Assembly (NCBI GenBank): GCA_029202845.1
Contig: CP119315.1
Span: 3,255,001-3,319,000 of the forward strand
DNA from: Candidatus Sphingomonas colombiensis
Lineage (GTDB): Bacteria; Pseudomonadota; Alphaproteobacteria; Sphingomonadales; Sphingomonadaceae
Reading direction: 5' to 3'
DNA: 64,000 nucleotides
Made by a program: the position numbers and the translations under genes
Shown: positions 8,751 through 18,277 of the stretch, in pieces
Layout of the letters: each line of letters starts with the position of its first letter
How positions within the stretch are numbered: position 1 is the stretch's first letter
The notes under the pieces: model-generated
What the model saw: the letters and a program-made list of their open reading frames with translations, nothing else
Databases searched by the model: none
What the model was told of the DNA's origin: nothing

Positions 8751-9569
8751 ATGTTCGATCTTCCTGCTTATCTCGCCCGCGTCGATCTCCCCGAAGTACC
8801 GATGCCCGATGCCGATGGTCTCGCCACGCTGCAACGTGCGCACCGTCTCGCGATCCCGTTCGAGAATCTCGATGTAAAACTGGGCCGCGGCATCGCGACC
8901 GATTCGGCGTCGGTATTCGACAAGCTCGTGACGCGCCGACGCGGCGGTTATTGTTTCGAGCAGAATCGCCTGCTGCTTGATGCGCTTGCTGCGCTGGGGT
9001 TCCGCGCGCGCGCGCTGCTCGCCCGGGTGTGGCTCGGGATGACCGAGCCGCAGTCGCTCACTCATGCATTATCGCTCGTAACGATCGGTGGGGACGACTG
9101 GATCGCGGACGCGGGGTTCGGTGGCAGTTTCGCGCCGGTGATGCCGCTAGCCGACGGGGCGGAGACCGAGGCGCCAGACGGCACGCGACACCGGCTGGAG
9201 CGGGATGACGAATTCGGCTGGATGCTGCTGCGCGACGGCGTATCCGCCAGCAGCGATGGTCGTGGCGCGGGTGAAGGCTGGCAGCGGCAATATAGTTTCG
9301 ATCTGCGTCCGGTTTACGAAAATGATATCGTGATCGGCAATCGCTGGACCTCAACCGCGCCAGAGAGCCGCTTCACCCAGCTCACCATCGCCTCGATCGT
9401 GCTTCCGCGCGGTTTCGCGACTCTTACGGATCGCAGCTATCGGCGGCATTCAGGTGGCGGAGATACGAGCGCAGAGATCGTCGATCCGCGCGTCTATCGC
9501 ATGCGCCTGAGCATGATGTTCGGAATCGACCTGACCGCCGAGGAAGTCGCCGCGCTCGATCTGTTCTAA
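8751..9569 (+). CDS. nat: Arylamine N-acetyltransferase
   Basis: Transfers acetyl from acetyl-CoA to arylamines through a catalytic cysteine. The Cys-His-Asp triad is visible in RGGYCFEQN, LTHALSLV and WIADAGFGG. I start it at the ATG at 8751 (MFDLPAYLARVDL), which matches the family N-terminus and gives 272 residues, the normal size; the open frame extends upstream into the phosphotransferase gene without meaning. Separated from that gene by 29 bases and probably co-transcribed. Confidence 0.93.
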   Translation: MFDLPAYLARVDLPEVPMPDADGLATLQRAHRLAIPFENLDVKLGRGIATDSASVFDKLVTRRRGGYCFEQNRLLLDALAALGFRARALLARVWLGMTEPQSLTHALSLVTIGGDDWIADAGFGGSFAPVMPLADGAETEAPDGTRHRLERDDEFGWMLLRDGVSASSDGRGAGEGWQRQYSFDLRPVYENDIVIGNRWTSTAPESRFTQLTIASIVLPRGFATLTDRSYRRHSGGGDTSAEIVDPRVYRMRLSMMFGIDLTAEEVAALDLF

Positions 9570-9578
9570 GCGCGGCCG

Positions 9579-10886
9579 TCAGGCAAAGGTGCGTGCCAGC
9601 CCGTGATATAGCTTCTCGCGGCATACCTGCTGGCTCGCCCAATCGGCGATGAAGGCCGTGGCGAACATCGGCAGCATCAGCCCACGGCTGGCAGTGGTTT
9701 CGGACAGGATGATGACGGCGGTGAGCGGTGCGCGGACCACGCCCGCGAAATAGGCCACCATGCCCAGGATCACCACTGCGCTCGACGAATCACCCGGGAA
9801 CAGGAAACGCAGCAAATTGCCGACCCCTGCCCCCACCGCGAGGCTCGGCGCGAAAATCCCGCCGGGCAGCCCGGCCACCGCCGTCGCCAGGGCCGCTATC
9901 GCTTTCGCCGGCCCGAACCACCATGGCGCATCGACGCCGAGGATCATCGCCCGCGCCGCCGGATAGCCCGCCCCCCATGTCAGCCCGGTCGCGACTCCAA
10001 GTGCCGCCACCACCAACCCGCACAGGCCTGCGAACAGCAGAGGATGCGCGCGGGTCAGCCGGGTGACGCGATACGCGCCGCTCGCCATGCCGAGCATCAA
10101 TCGCGCGAAGAGGCCGCCGGATGCTCCCCCGACCAGCCCGGCCGCCGGCGCGACGAATAGCGCGGCAGCGATCGGCATGTGTGCCCCGATCGCGCCGAAA
10201 TAGAGATAATCCCCCGCCAGCGACTGCGCGACCATACCGGCGATGACGATTAGCGACAGCACCAGCAAGGTCACCTTCTGCTCATAGGCCGAGGCGAGTT
10301 CCTCGATGGCGAACATCACCCCGGCGAGTGGCGTGTTGAACGCCGCCGCGACGCCCGCCGCACCGCCCGCGATCACGACGCCCGCACGCATCGACACGCG
10401 CATCGCTTTGTGGCTCAGCCCCATCACCGCCGCAGCGAGTTGAACGGTCGGACCTTCGCGCCCTACGCTTGCGCCGCACAATAGCGCGCCGAGCGTCAGA
10501 AACGCCTTGGCGAGCGCGGTGCGCGGCGCGATCAGGTCGGTAACCCCCAAATCGACGCGTTCGCGCGCGGCGATCACCTGCGGAATGCCAGATCCGCGCG
10601 CCAGCGGAAACCAGCGCCGCGTCGCCCACACCAACACGACGAAACCAAGCGGCGTGGTGACCAGCGGCATCCAGCGCCACGTCCGCGCGTAATGTTCGAA
10701 CGCTGCGCCCGCGACGTCGGAAGCCTTGGCGAACAGCACCGCGATCACCCCGATCGCGATCGCGCCGGTCAACACCGCGACCCGGCGGCGGAAGCGGATC
10801 GAAGTTGGCCCGCGCGACCGCAATAGCGCGCGAACGCGCGACGGTGTCCACGGCTTGGCCGGACTACGAGTCTGAAGCAACGACAA
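9579..10886 (-). CDS. ClC-family chloride channel/transporter
   Basis: A 435-residue multi-helix membrane protein. The selectivity-filter motifs of ClC proteins are present in order: GSGIPQ, GREGPTVQ and GGIFAPSLAVG. It probably exchanges chloride for protons or conducts chloride across the inner membrane. The motif GREGP plus length fit the voltage-gated ClC subgroup without CBS domains. It converges on nat (9-base gap) and diverges from uvrB. Confidence 0.9.
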   Translation of the reverse strand: MSLLQTRSPAKPWTPSRVRALLRSRGPTSIRFRRRVAVLTGAIAIGVIAVLFAKASDVAGAAFEHYARTWRWMPLVTTPLGFVVLVWATRRWFPLARGSGIPQVIAARERVDLGVTDLIAPRTALAKAFLTLGALLCGASVGREGPTVQLAAAVMGLSHKAMRVSMRAGVVIAGGAAGVAAAFNTPLAGVMFAIEELASAYEQKVTLLVLSLIVIAGMVAQSLAGDYLYFGAIGAHMPIAAALFVAPAAGLVGGASGGLFARLMLGMASGAYRVTRLTRAHPLLFAGLCGLVVAALGVATGLTWGAGYPAARAMILGVDAPWWFGPAKAIAALATAVAGLPGGIFAPSLAVGAGVGNLLRFLFPGDSSSAVVILGMVAYFAGVVRAPLTAVIILSETTASRGLMLPMFATAFIADWASQQVCREKLYHGLARTFA

Positions 10887-10971
10887 GGCGTTCTCGCTCT
10901 ACGATCGCGCGTTCGCGTCGTCCACAGCCTGCGCCCTTTCGTCGCGCGCGTCTCGGGTCCATATAGGGAAC

Positions 10972-13161
<2,190 letters not shown>

Positions 13162-13184
13162 GCCCGCGCGCCGCCTGTCGTTCG

Positions 13185-13325
13185 TCAGCTTTTATCGTCG
13201 TGTGGCTTGCCCTGGATCGTCTGGGGTGGCTTCGTACCTTTGTGATTGGCGGGCGAATCCGGATCTACGAATATTTCGTGCAGTGTTTCCTCGACGGCGT
13301 TTTCTTTTTTCTTCTGCTCGGTCAT
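13185..13325 (-). CDS. Small hydrophilic protein, 46 residues
   Basis: A 46-residue, very polar protein (MTEQKKKENAVEETLHEIF...) with an AAGGA ribosome site before the ATG at 13325. It begins a few bases after the stop of the PRC-barrel gene, which suggests translational coupling. No known domain. The longer open frame reaching 13553 is just the antisense-of-coding extension and has the wrong composition. Confidence 0.55.
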   Translation of the reverse strand: MTEQKKKENAVEETLHEIFVDPDSPANHKGTKPPQTIQGKPHDDKS

Positions 13326-13329
13326 TTCA

Positions 13330-13734
13330 TCACATTCCTTCACCCAACCTGAGATCTTCCTGCGCGACGCCGTAATAGCCGGCGACCCGGTCGGCATAAG
13401 CCTGATCGAAAACCGGCGCGTTGTTCGCCCAGCTCGGGCCGCCCTCCAGCATCCGCCGATCGATCGTGACGACGTAGAGATCGCGCACCGCATCGAATTG
13501 CAGCAGGCCAAACGGCAATGCGTAAGAACTTTTGCCCATACCGAGAAACCCACCGAGGCTCAGAATGGCATGGGTTACACGCCCGGTTCGCTTATGGATC
13601 ATGAACGCCGCGACGCTGCCCAAACGATCGCCATCGCGGCTTTCCACCTTGAGCGTTCCCGCGACATCGGCGTGTGCGAGCGCTAGCGTGGCCGCCTCCC
13701 CCTTCGGTGATTGCATCTGCGAAATTCCTTCCAT
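13330..13734 (-). CDS. PRC-barrel domain protein
   Basis: A 134-residue protein with a single PRC-barrel (about residues 24-110: LKVESRDGDRLGSVAAFMI, GRVTHAILSLGGFLGMG, LPFGLLQFD, YVVTIDRRMLE). The fold occurs in RimM and in stand-alone stress or photosynthesis proteins in alphaproteobacteria. The C-terminal tail (YYGVAQEDLRLGEGM) is typical of the stand-alone group. First gene of a two-gene unit with the 46-residue protein. Confidence 0.8.
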   Translation of the reverse strand: MEGISQMQSPKGEAATLALAHADVAGTLKVESRDGDRLGSVAAFMIHKRTGRVTHAILSLGGFLGMGKSSYALPFGLLQFDAVRDLYVVTIDRRMLEGGPSWANNAPVFDQAYADRVAGYYGVAQEDLRLGEGM

Positions 13735-13807
13735 CTGCGTTGAACCGATACGCCCCCGCGCCGGTTCCGGTTGAGTAGCGCGACGGCCTTGGTCATATCA
13801 TGTCTCC

Positions 13808-14341
13808 ATGCGCCTTCAGCCTCATCTCGCCGCCACGCTTGTTGCTACGCTTGCCCTTGCGTCCTGCGTCAGCGCGCCGCCGCCGGTGCAAAAGCCGATC
13901 GCGATGGCGCCAGCCCCGGCCCCGCCGCCCGTCACCGCGCCACCCCCACTGGCGAACGATTGGAACGACTGGCCGCTGACGCCAGGCACATGGCGTTACG
14001 CGGCCGACAGCCGGGGCACCCGCGCGATGTTTGGAAATGGTGGGGATGCCAACGTCGTGCTGCGCTGTGATCGCGGTGCGCAGCGGATGTATCTATCGCG
14101 GACCGGCACCGCGACCACGCCGCTGATCGTCCGCACCAGCAGCGCGACCCGCTCGCTTCCGGTGCAACCGACCGGCGGCGCGCAGCCCTATGTCGCGGCG
14201 GCGCTCGCCACGAATGATCCGTTGCTCGATGCGATGGCGTTCAGCCGCGGACGCGTGGCGATCCAGCAGGACGGCGCGCCAATATTGGTCGTTCCGACCT
14301 ATGCCGAGATCGGACGCGTTATCGAGGATTGTCGGGGCTGA
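13808..14341 (+). CDS. Predicted lipoprotein of unknown function
   Basis: A 177-residue protein with a signal peptide ending in the lipobox LASC (Cys at about residue 20), then a Pro/Ala-rich linker (residues 25-50) and a globular part with three cysteines. Predicted outer- or inner-membrane-anchored lipoprotein. No family recognised. Followed by a weak hairpin GTTGCC/GGCAAC (14349-14367). Confidence 0.75.
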   Translation: MRLQPHLAATLVATLALASCVSAPPPVQKPIAMAPAPAPPPVTAPPPLANDWNDWPLTPGTWRYAADSRGTRAMFGNGGDANVVLRCDRGAQRMYLSRTGTATTPLIVRTSSATRSLPVQPTGGAQPYVAAALATNDPLLDAMAFSRGRVAIQQDGAPILVVPTYAEIGRVIEDCRG

Positions 14342-14490
14342 TCGAGTCGTTGCCAAGTTCAGGCAACAGCCAATGAAGATCGTTGAAAGACGCCCTAAAT
14401 ACAAGACTTGTTTATCTCAACGGGAGCGCCGACATAACGGTCGTGGCTTGAGCCACAATCGTTCTTCAACCAGCGAAAGGAGGTGATCCG

Positions 14491-14547
14491 ATGTCTCATG
14501 GTTCAGCAATGGGGTCGGTTCAGTTCGTTCGGGGGACGCGCTTCTAA
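14491..14547 (+). CDS. 18-residue mini-ORF behind a 15-nt perfect anti-16S Shine-Dalgarno
   Basis: Encodes MSHGSAMGSVQFVRGTRF. The preceding bases 14475-14489 pair without mismatch with the last 15 bases of 16S rRNA except its terminal U, and the GGAGG core is 7 bases from the ATG, the ideal spacing. This is the strongest ribosome site in the window, on the shortest ORF. No homologue is known to me. It could be a leader peptide, a ribosome-capturing decoy, or a real micropeptide. Confidence 0.5.
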   Translation: MSHGSAMGSVQFVRGTRF

Positions 14548-14661
14548 AACCGCCGGGCCGCACCGGGAGGTATTCTCCTCCAAGCAACGGTAAGGCTCAC
14601 AGGTACAGAGGCACGCATGGTCTCCCGGGCTGGAGCTCTCCGGCCGCTGACCATGTTTAGG

Positions 14662-14697
14662 GGTTGTCGGGCATCTCCTCGGGGATGTCCGACAACC
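14662..14697 (+). terminator. Strong hairpin terminator of the mini-ORF RNA unit
   Basis: GGTTGTCGGGCATCTCC pairs with GGGGATGTCCGACAACC (14662-14678 with 14681-14697), 17 base pairs with two G-U wobbles and a tight CTCG loop. TCTTCTCATTT follows. It isolates the upstream unit from the M20 peptidase gene at 14789. Confidence 0.65.
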
Positions 14698-14788
14698 TCT
14701 TCTCATTTGTGACGATTGGGGAGCTTGCGGCTTCCATCGTTCCCGATCACGCGTTAGCCTGCCCCAAACCAATAGAAAAAGGTGGGGC

Positions 14789-16180
14789 ATGAACAAAATC
14801 GGACTCGCGGCAACCCTCTCTTTGTTGCTCGCTGGCACGGCCCATGCGGCCCCGGCGCCGGCAAGTTCCGCGGCCGACAATGCGCTGGAAATCACCAAGC
14901 GCGCGATCGCCTTCCGCAGCGTGCAGGGGCCGGGCAACCAGACACCGCAGCTCGCCGCCTATCTCAGGCAATTGTTTGTCGAGGCAGGTTTCCCGGCGTC
15001 AGACGTCACGGTCGAGCCGGTCGATGACACCGCCTATCTGATGCTGCGCTGGCGCGGCACCGATCCGAAGGCGAAAGCGCTGGTCATCTCCGGTCATATG
15101 GACGTGGTGGAGGCCAAGCCGGCCGACTGGCAACGCGATCCGTTCACCCCGGTCGTGGAAAACGGCTATATCTTCGGGCGCGGCGCAAGCGACATGAAGA
15201 TGGATCTCGCGCTCGTCACCGCGACGGTGATCGATATGAAGCGCGCGGGCTACAAGCCGAAGCGTGACATCGTTCTCGCCTTCTCCGGCGACGAGGAGAC
15301 GACGATGAAAACCTCCGCGCTCCTCGCCGGCAAGATGAAGGGCACGGCCGAGATGGTGCTCAACGTCGATGGCGGCGGCGGCCAGCTTAGCGAAAGCGGC
15401 AAGGCCGAATATCTTGCGATCAGCGCGGCGGAAAAAACCTATGCCGATTTTAAACTGGAGGTGACCAATCCCGGCGGCCACTCCTCGGCACCGCGCAAGG
15501 TGAACGCCATCGCGGAATTGTCGGCCGCGTTGGCGAAGATCGGCGCCTATCGCTTCACGCCGCAACTCTCGCCGATCACCAAGGGCTATTTCGAGGGCGT
15601 GGCGCCGCTCCAGACGCCGGAGATCGGCGCCGCGATGAAGGCGTTCGCGGCCAATCCGGCGGACAAGCAGGCGATCGAGACGCTGGCGGCGAACCCGGCC
15701 TATGTCGGCCAGATCGGCACCAGTTGCGTACCCACGATGGTATCTGGCGGACATGCCCTCAACGCGCTCCCGCAGCGCGCGACCGCCAACATCAACTGCC
15801 GCATTTTCCCCGGCGTAAAGCCAGCCGCCGTGATGGCCGAGCTTGAGAAGGTCGCGGGTGATCCGGGCGTCAAGTTCAGCGATGTCACCGAAGGGTCCAA
15901 CCCCACAGACGCATCGCCGCTGCGTCCCGATCTGGTGAACGCGGTAAAGAAGGCGATCGCCGCGGTGAGACCGGGCGTGCCGGTATTCCCATCCATGTCG
16001 GCGGGGGCGAGCGACTCGATGCACTTCCGCGCGGTCGGAATCCCGAGCTACGGTGTCAGCCCGCTCTTCATCAAGGAATCCGATGAGTTCGCACACGGCC
16101 TCAATGAGCGCACGCCGATCGACAACGTGCCGCTCGGCGTCACTTATTATCGTTCGCTGCTGACCGATCTGAGCAAATAA
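14789..16180 (+). CDS. Secreted M20/M25/M40 family metallopeptidase
   Basis: A 463-residue zinc peptidase with a clear signal peptide (MNKIGLAATLSLLLAGTAHA). Metal and catalytic residues: ISGHMDVVEA (His ligand, catalytic Asp), GRGASDMKMD (bridging Asp), FSGDEETT (Glu general base), and a C-terminal His region. The dimerisation 'lid' domain lies around residues 225-340. Probably a periplasmic carboxypeptidase or dipeptidase; the exact substrate is not predictable. Preceded by AAAGGTGGGGC. Confidence 0.9.
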   Translation: MNKIGLAATLSLLLAGTAHAAPAPASSAADNALEITKRAIAFRSVQGPGNQTPQLAAYLRQLFVEAGFPASDVTVEPVDDTAYLMLRWRGTDPKAKALVISGHMDVVEAKPADWQRDPFTPVVENGYIFGRGASDMKMDLALVTATVIDMKRAGYKPKRDIVLAFSGDEETTMKTSALLAGKMKGTAEMVLNVDGGGGQLSESGKAEYLAISAAEKTYADFKLEVTNPGGHSSAPRKVNAIAELSAALAKIGAYRFTPQLSPITKGYFEGVAPLQTPEIGAAMKAFAANPADKQAIETLAANPAYVGQIGTSCVPTMVSGGHALNALPQRATANINCRIFPGVKPAAVMAELEKVAGDPGVKFSDVTEGSNPTDASPLRPDLVNAVKKAIAAVRPGVPVFPSMSAGASDSMHFRAVGIPSYGVSPLFIKESDEFAHGLNERTPIDNVPLGVTYYRSLLTDLSK

Positions 16181-16263
16181 CGCCCGTCACGCGCTTGGCC
16201 GCTTCCTGCTCGCACTCTCGCGGTGCGGGCGCTAGGAGGCGGCCAGAAGCAAGAGGGTGCGTG

Positions 16264-16749
16264 ATGGCGGATATCTTGGTGCTCACGACCGGGGGCACGA
16301 TCGACAAACTCTATTTCGATGCGCTGAGCGAATATCAGATTGGCGACAGCGTGGTCGATCGGCTGCTCGCTACCGCGCGGGTCAAGAAACCGTTCCGTGT
16401 CGAGGGGCTGATGCGCAAGGATAGCCTGGATCTGGATGACGCCGATCGCGCAACGATCGCAAGCGCCGTGACGGAAGCGCCCGAGCGCCAGATCATCATT
16501 ACACATGGCACCGATACGATGACCGAGACGGCAAAGGCCCTCGCCGGGATCGCTGGAAAGACGATCGTGCTGGTCGGCGCGCTGGCCCCGGCGCGGTTCG
16601 CGGACAGCGACGCGACTTTCAATCTCGGCATGGCGTTCGCTACCGCGCAAGTGGCGCCGGCCGGCGTGTGGATCGCGATGAACGGCACCATCTTCCCGGC
16701 GGAGCACGTGCGCAAGGATCGCGCCGTCAACGCCTTCGTCCCGGTGTGA
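16264..16749 (+). CDS. Single-domain asparaginase-family protein
   Basis: A 161-residue protein equivalent to only the N-terminal domain of type-I/II L-asparaginases: it keeps both catalytic threonine motifs, VLTTGGTIDK and ITHGTDTMTET, plus VLVGALAPARFADSDA, but lacks the C-terminal domain. Such short forms are common in proteobacteria and of unproven activity. The start is the ATG at 16264, just after AGAGGG. Its stop overlaps a possible GTG start of the next gene. Confidence 0.85.
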   Translation: MADILVLTTGGTIDKLYFDALSEYQIGDSVVDRLLATARVKKPFRVEGLMRKDSLDLDDADRATIASAVTEAPERQIIITHGTDTMTETAKALAGIAGKTIVLVGALAPARFADSDATFNLGMAFATAQVAPAGVWIAMNGTIFPAEHVRKDRAVNAFVPV

Positions 16750-16766
16750 CCGCGCGCGACGGGCGG

Positions 16767-18194
16767 ATGCGCCCGATCAAGATCGTCCTGTTTCTGCTCA
16801 TCTGGGCCAGTTGCAGCTGGTTCGGATCGTGGGAGATGAACACCAACAACGCGGTGCGGCTTTATACCACACTCGCAATCGTCGAACGCGGCGAGGCAAC
16901 GATCGATCAATATGATTCGGCGACGACCGACAAGGCGCGCTTCGGCCGCCACGTCTATCTCGACAAAGCGCCGGGCATGACGCTGATGGCCATTCCGGCG
17001 GTCGCCGTGCTTCAGGCCATATCACCAAAGAAAAGCAGCGAGTTTCAGCTCCTGACCGGAAGCGGCGACTTCGCGCGCTTCATCCGGATCCGCACGCGGG
17101 TGGCAGTGGCGATGGGGCCGGCCCTGCTTACCGCGATCGCCGCGCTGTTGCTGTTCGATCTCGCGCTGACGCTTACCGCGAGCGCCCCGGCCGCGCTGGC
17201 GACCGCCATCACCTATGGGCTAGGTACGCCAGCCTGGGCTTGGTCCACCTCGCTACTGGGTCATGCGCCGCTCGCCGCGCTCTACGTCATCGCCTTATGG
17301 GCCGCGATAAGGGCGACCAGCGGAGACGAAACGCAGCGCTGGCCCGCTTTCCTGCTCGGGCTAACGCTAGGCTGGGCCGTGGTAGTGGAATATCCCGCCG
17401 TGCTCGCCGGGAGCGCCATCGCCTTATGGACGGCATGGCGCGCGTGGCGCAGGCCGGATCGCGTAACCGTGCTCGGCCTCGCCACCGCCGGGGGGCTGAT
17501 CGGGCTATCGCCGCTGTTCGCCTATAACATTTTCGCATTCGGCAACCCCTTCCAGCTCGGGTATGAAGGGGTGATCGGGTTCGATGGCATGAACCAGGGC
17601 CTTTTCGGCATCGGCTTGCCCGATCCGGAGGTATTGTGGCGGATCACATTTGGTCATCAGCGCGGCTTGTTCTGGTTCGCACCGGTGCTGCTACTCGCGC
17701 TGTGGGGTATCTGGCTGATGATCCGCGACCGGAACACTCGCGACATTGGCGTGATCGTGCTGACGATTACCGTGATTACCCTGCTCATCAACGCCGGCTA
17801 TTTCTATTGGGACGGTGGCTATTCGACCGGGCCGCGTCATTCTATTCCGATCGTCGGGGTTCTCGCTCTGGGAATCGCGCCGGTATGGATGAAGCGCGGA
17901 CGCGGTGCAGGGCGATATCTGCCGGCGGAGGTGATCGCCCTCTCGATCGTCATCAACGCCTGCTTCGCGGCGACCGAAATCTATGGCAGCCCAACCGCTT
18001 CGTTCCAGTTGCGTGAGGTGGTGATGGTGCCGTTCATCAAAGGGCATTTGCGCACGCTTGTGAGCGAATGGCTCGGCTGGTCGCCCGGTGCGGGCTTCAT
18101 ACTGTGGCAGGCAATCGCCCTCCCCACTTTGTGCTGGCTCGCGATCGCCGCAGGGCGGATCGGCCTATTGGAGCGGGATGTGACAAAAGCGTAA
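16767..18194 (+). CDS. Polytopic membrane protein, possible GT39-like glycosyltransferase
   Basis: About 475 residues with around ten hydrophobic helices. The first periplasmic loop (ATIDQYDSATTDKARFGRH then YLDKAPGMTLM) is acidic and recalls the catalytic loop of C-superfamily (PMT/ArnT-type) glycosyltransferases, but I see no decisive motif. I use the ATG at 16767; a GTG at 16746 would overlap the asparaginase stop by 4 bases (GTGA), suggesting translational coupling. Function unproven. Confidence 0.65.
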   Translation: MRPIKIVLFLLIWASCSWFGSWEMNTNNAVRLYTTLAIVERGEATIDQYDSATTDKARFGRHVYLDKAPGMTLMAIPAVAVLQAISPKKSSEFQLLTGSGDFARFIRIRTRVAVAMGPALLTAIAALLLFDLALTLTASAPAALATAITYGLGTPAWAWSTSLLGHAPLAALYVIALWAAIRATSGDETQRWPAFLLGLTLGWAVVVEYPAVLAGSAIALWTAWRAWRRPDRVTVLGLATAGGLIGLSPLFAYNIFAFGNPFQLGYEGVIGFDGMNQGLFGIGLPDPEVLWRITFGHQRGLFWFAPVLLLALWGIWLMIRDRNTRDIGVIVLTITVITLLINAGYFYWDGGYSTGPRHSIPIVGVLALGIAPVWMKRGRGAGRYLPAEVIALSIVINACFAATEIYGSPTASFQLREVVMVPFIKGHLRTLVSEWLGWSPGAGFILWQAIALPTLCWLAIAAGRIGLLERDVTKA

Positions 18195-18277
18195 TAAGCT
18201 AAACACCGCGCCCGCGGGGCAGCGTGTTATAGGGGCACTCTGCCGCGCCAACGCGGCTTGATCCGGGAAAGTACGAC

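Larger units (their letters stand above)
14370..14700 (+). ncRNA. Structured RNA unit carrying a super-Shine-Dalgarno mini-ORF (uncharacterised)
   Basis: This 447-base gap (14342-14788) holds no ordinary gene but is full of structure on the plus strand. In order: a hairpin with nested stems AACG/CGTT and GTGGC/GCCAC (14436-14463); a 15-base perfect complement of the 16S rRNA 3' end, GAAAGGAGGTGATCC (14475-14489); an 18-codon ORF (14491-14547); a stem GGAGG/CCTCC (14566-14581); a long hairpin CATGGTC/GACCATG with an inner GGCTGGAG/CTCCGGCC stem (14616-14655); and a 17-bp terminator-like hairpin (14662-14697). Start and end of the transcript are estimates. It may be a dual-function small RNA or a tiny-peptide mRNA. 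Confidence 0.5.

Noticed and set aside
10887..10971. LexA/SOS box upstream of uvrB
   Set aside because: Two GTTC copies occur (about 10891 and 10912) but spaced 17 bases apart, not the GTTC-N7-GTTC of alphaproteobacteria.
14475..14489. Fragment of a 16S rRNA gene (minus strand) at the anti-SD match
   Set aside because: The 15-base match ends abruptly; flanking bases do not resemble the 16S 3' domain or the ITS. A Shine-Dalgarno on the plus strand fits better.
14370..14700. tmRNA (ssrA)
   Set aside because: No tRNA-like acceptor halves with a CCA-type end or T-loop, and the mini-ORF does not end in the usual AA-rich degradation tag.
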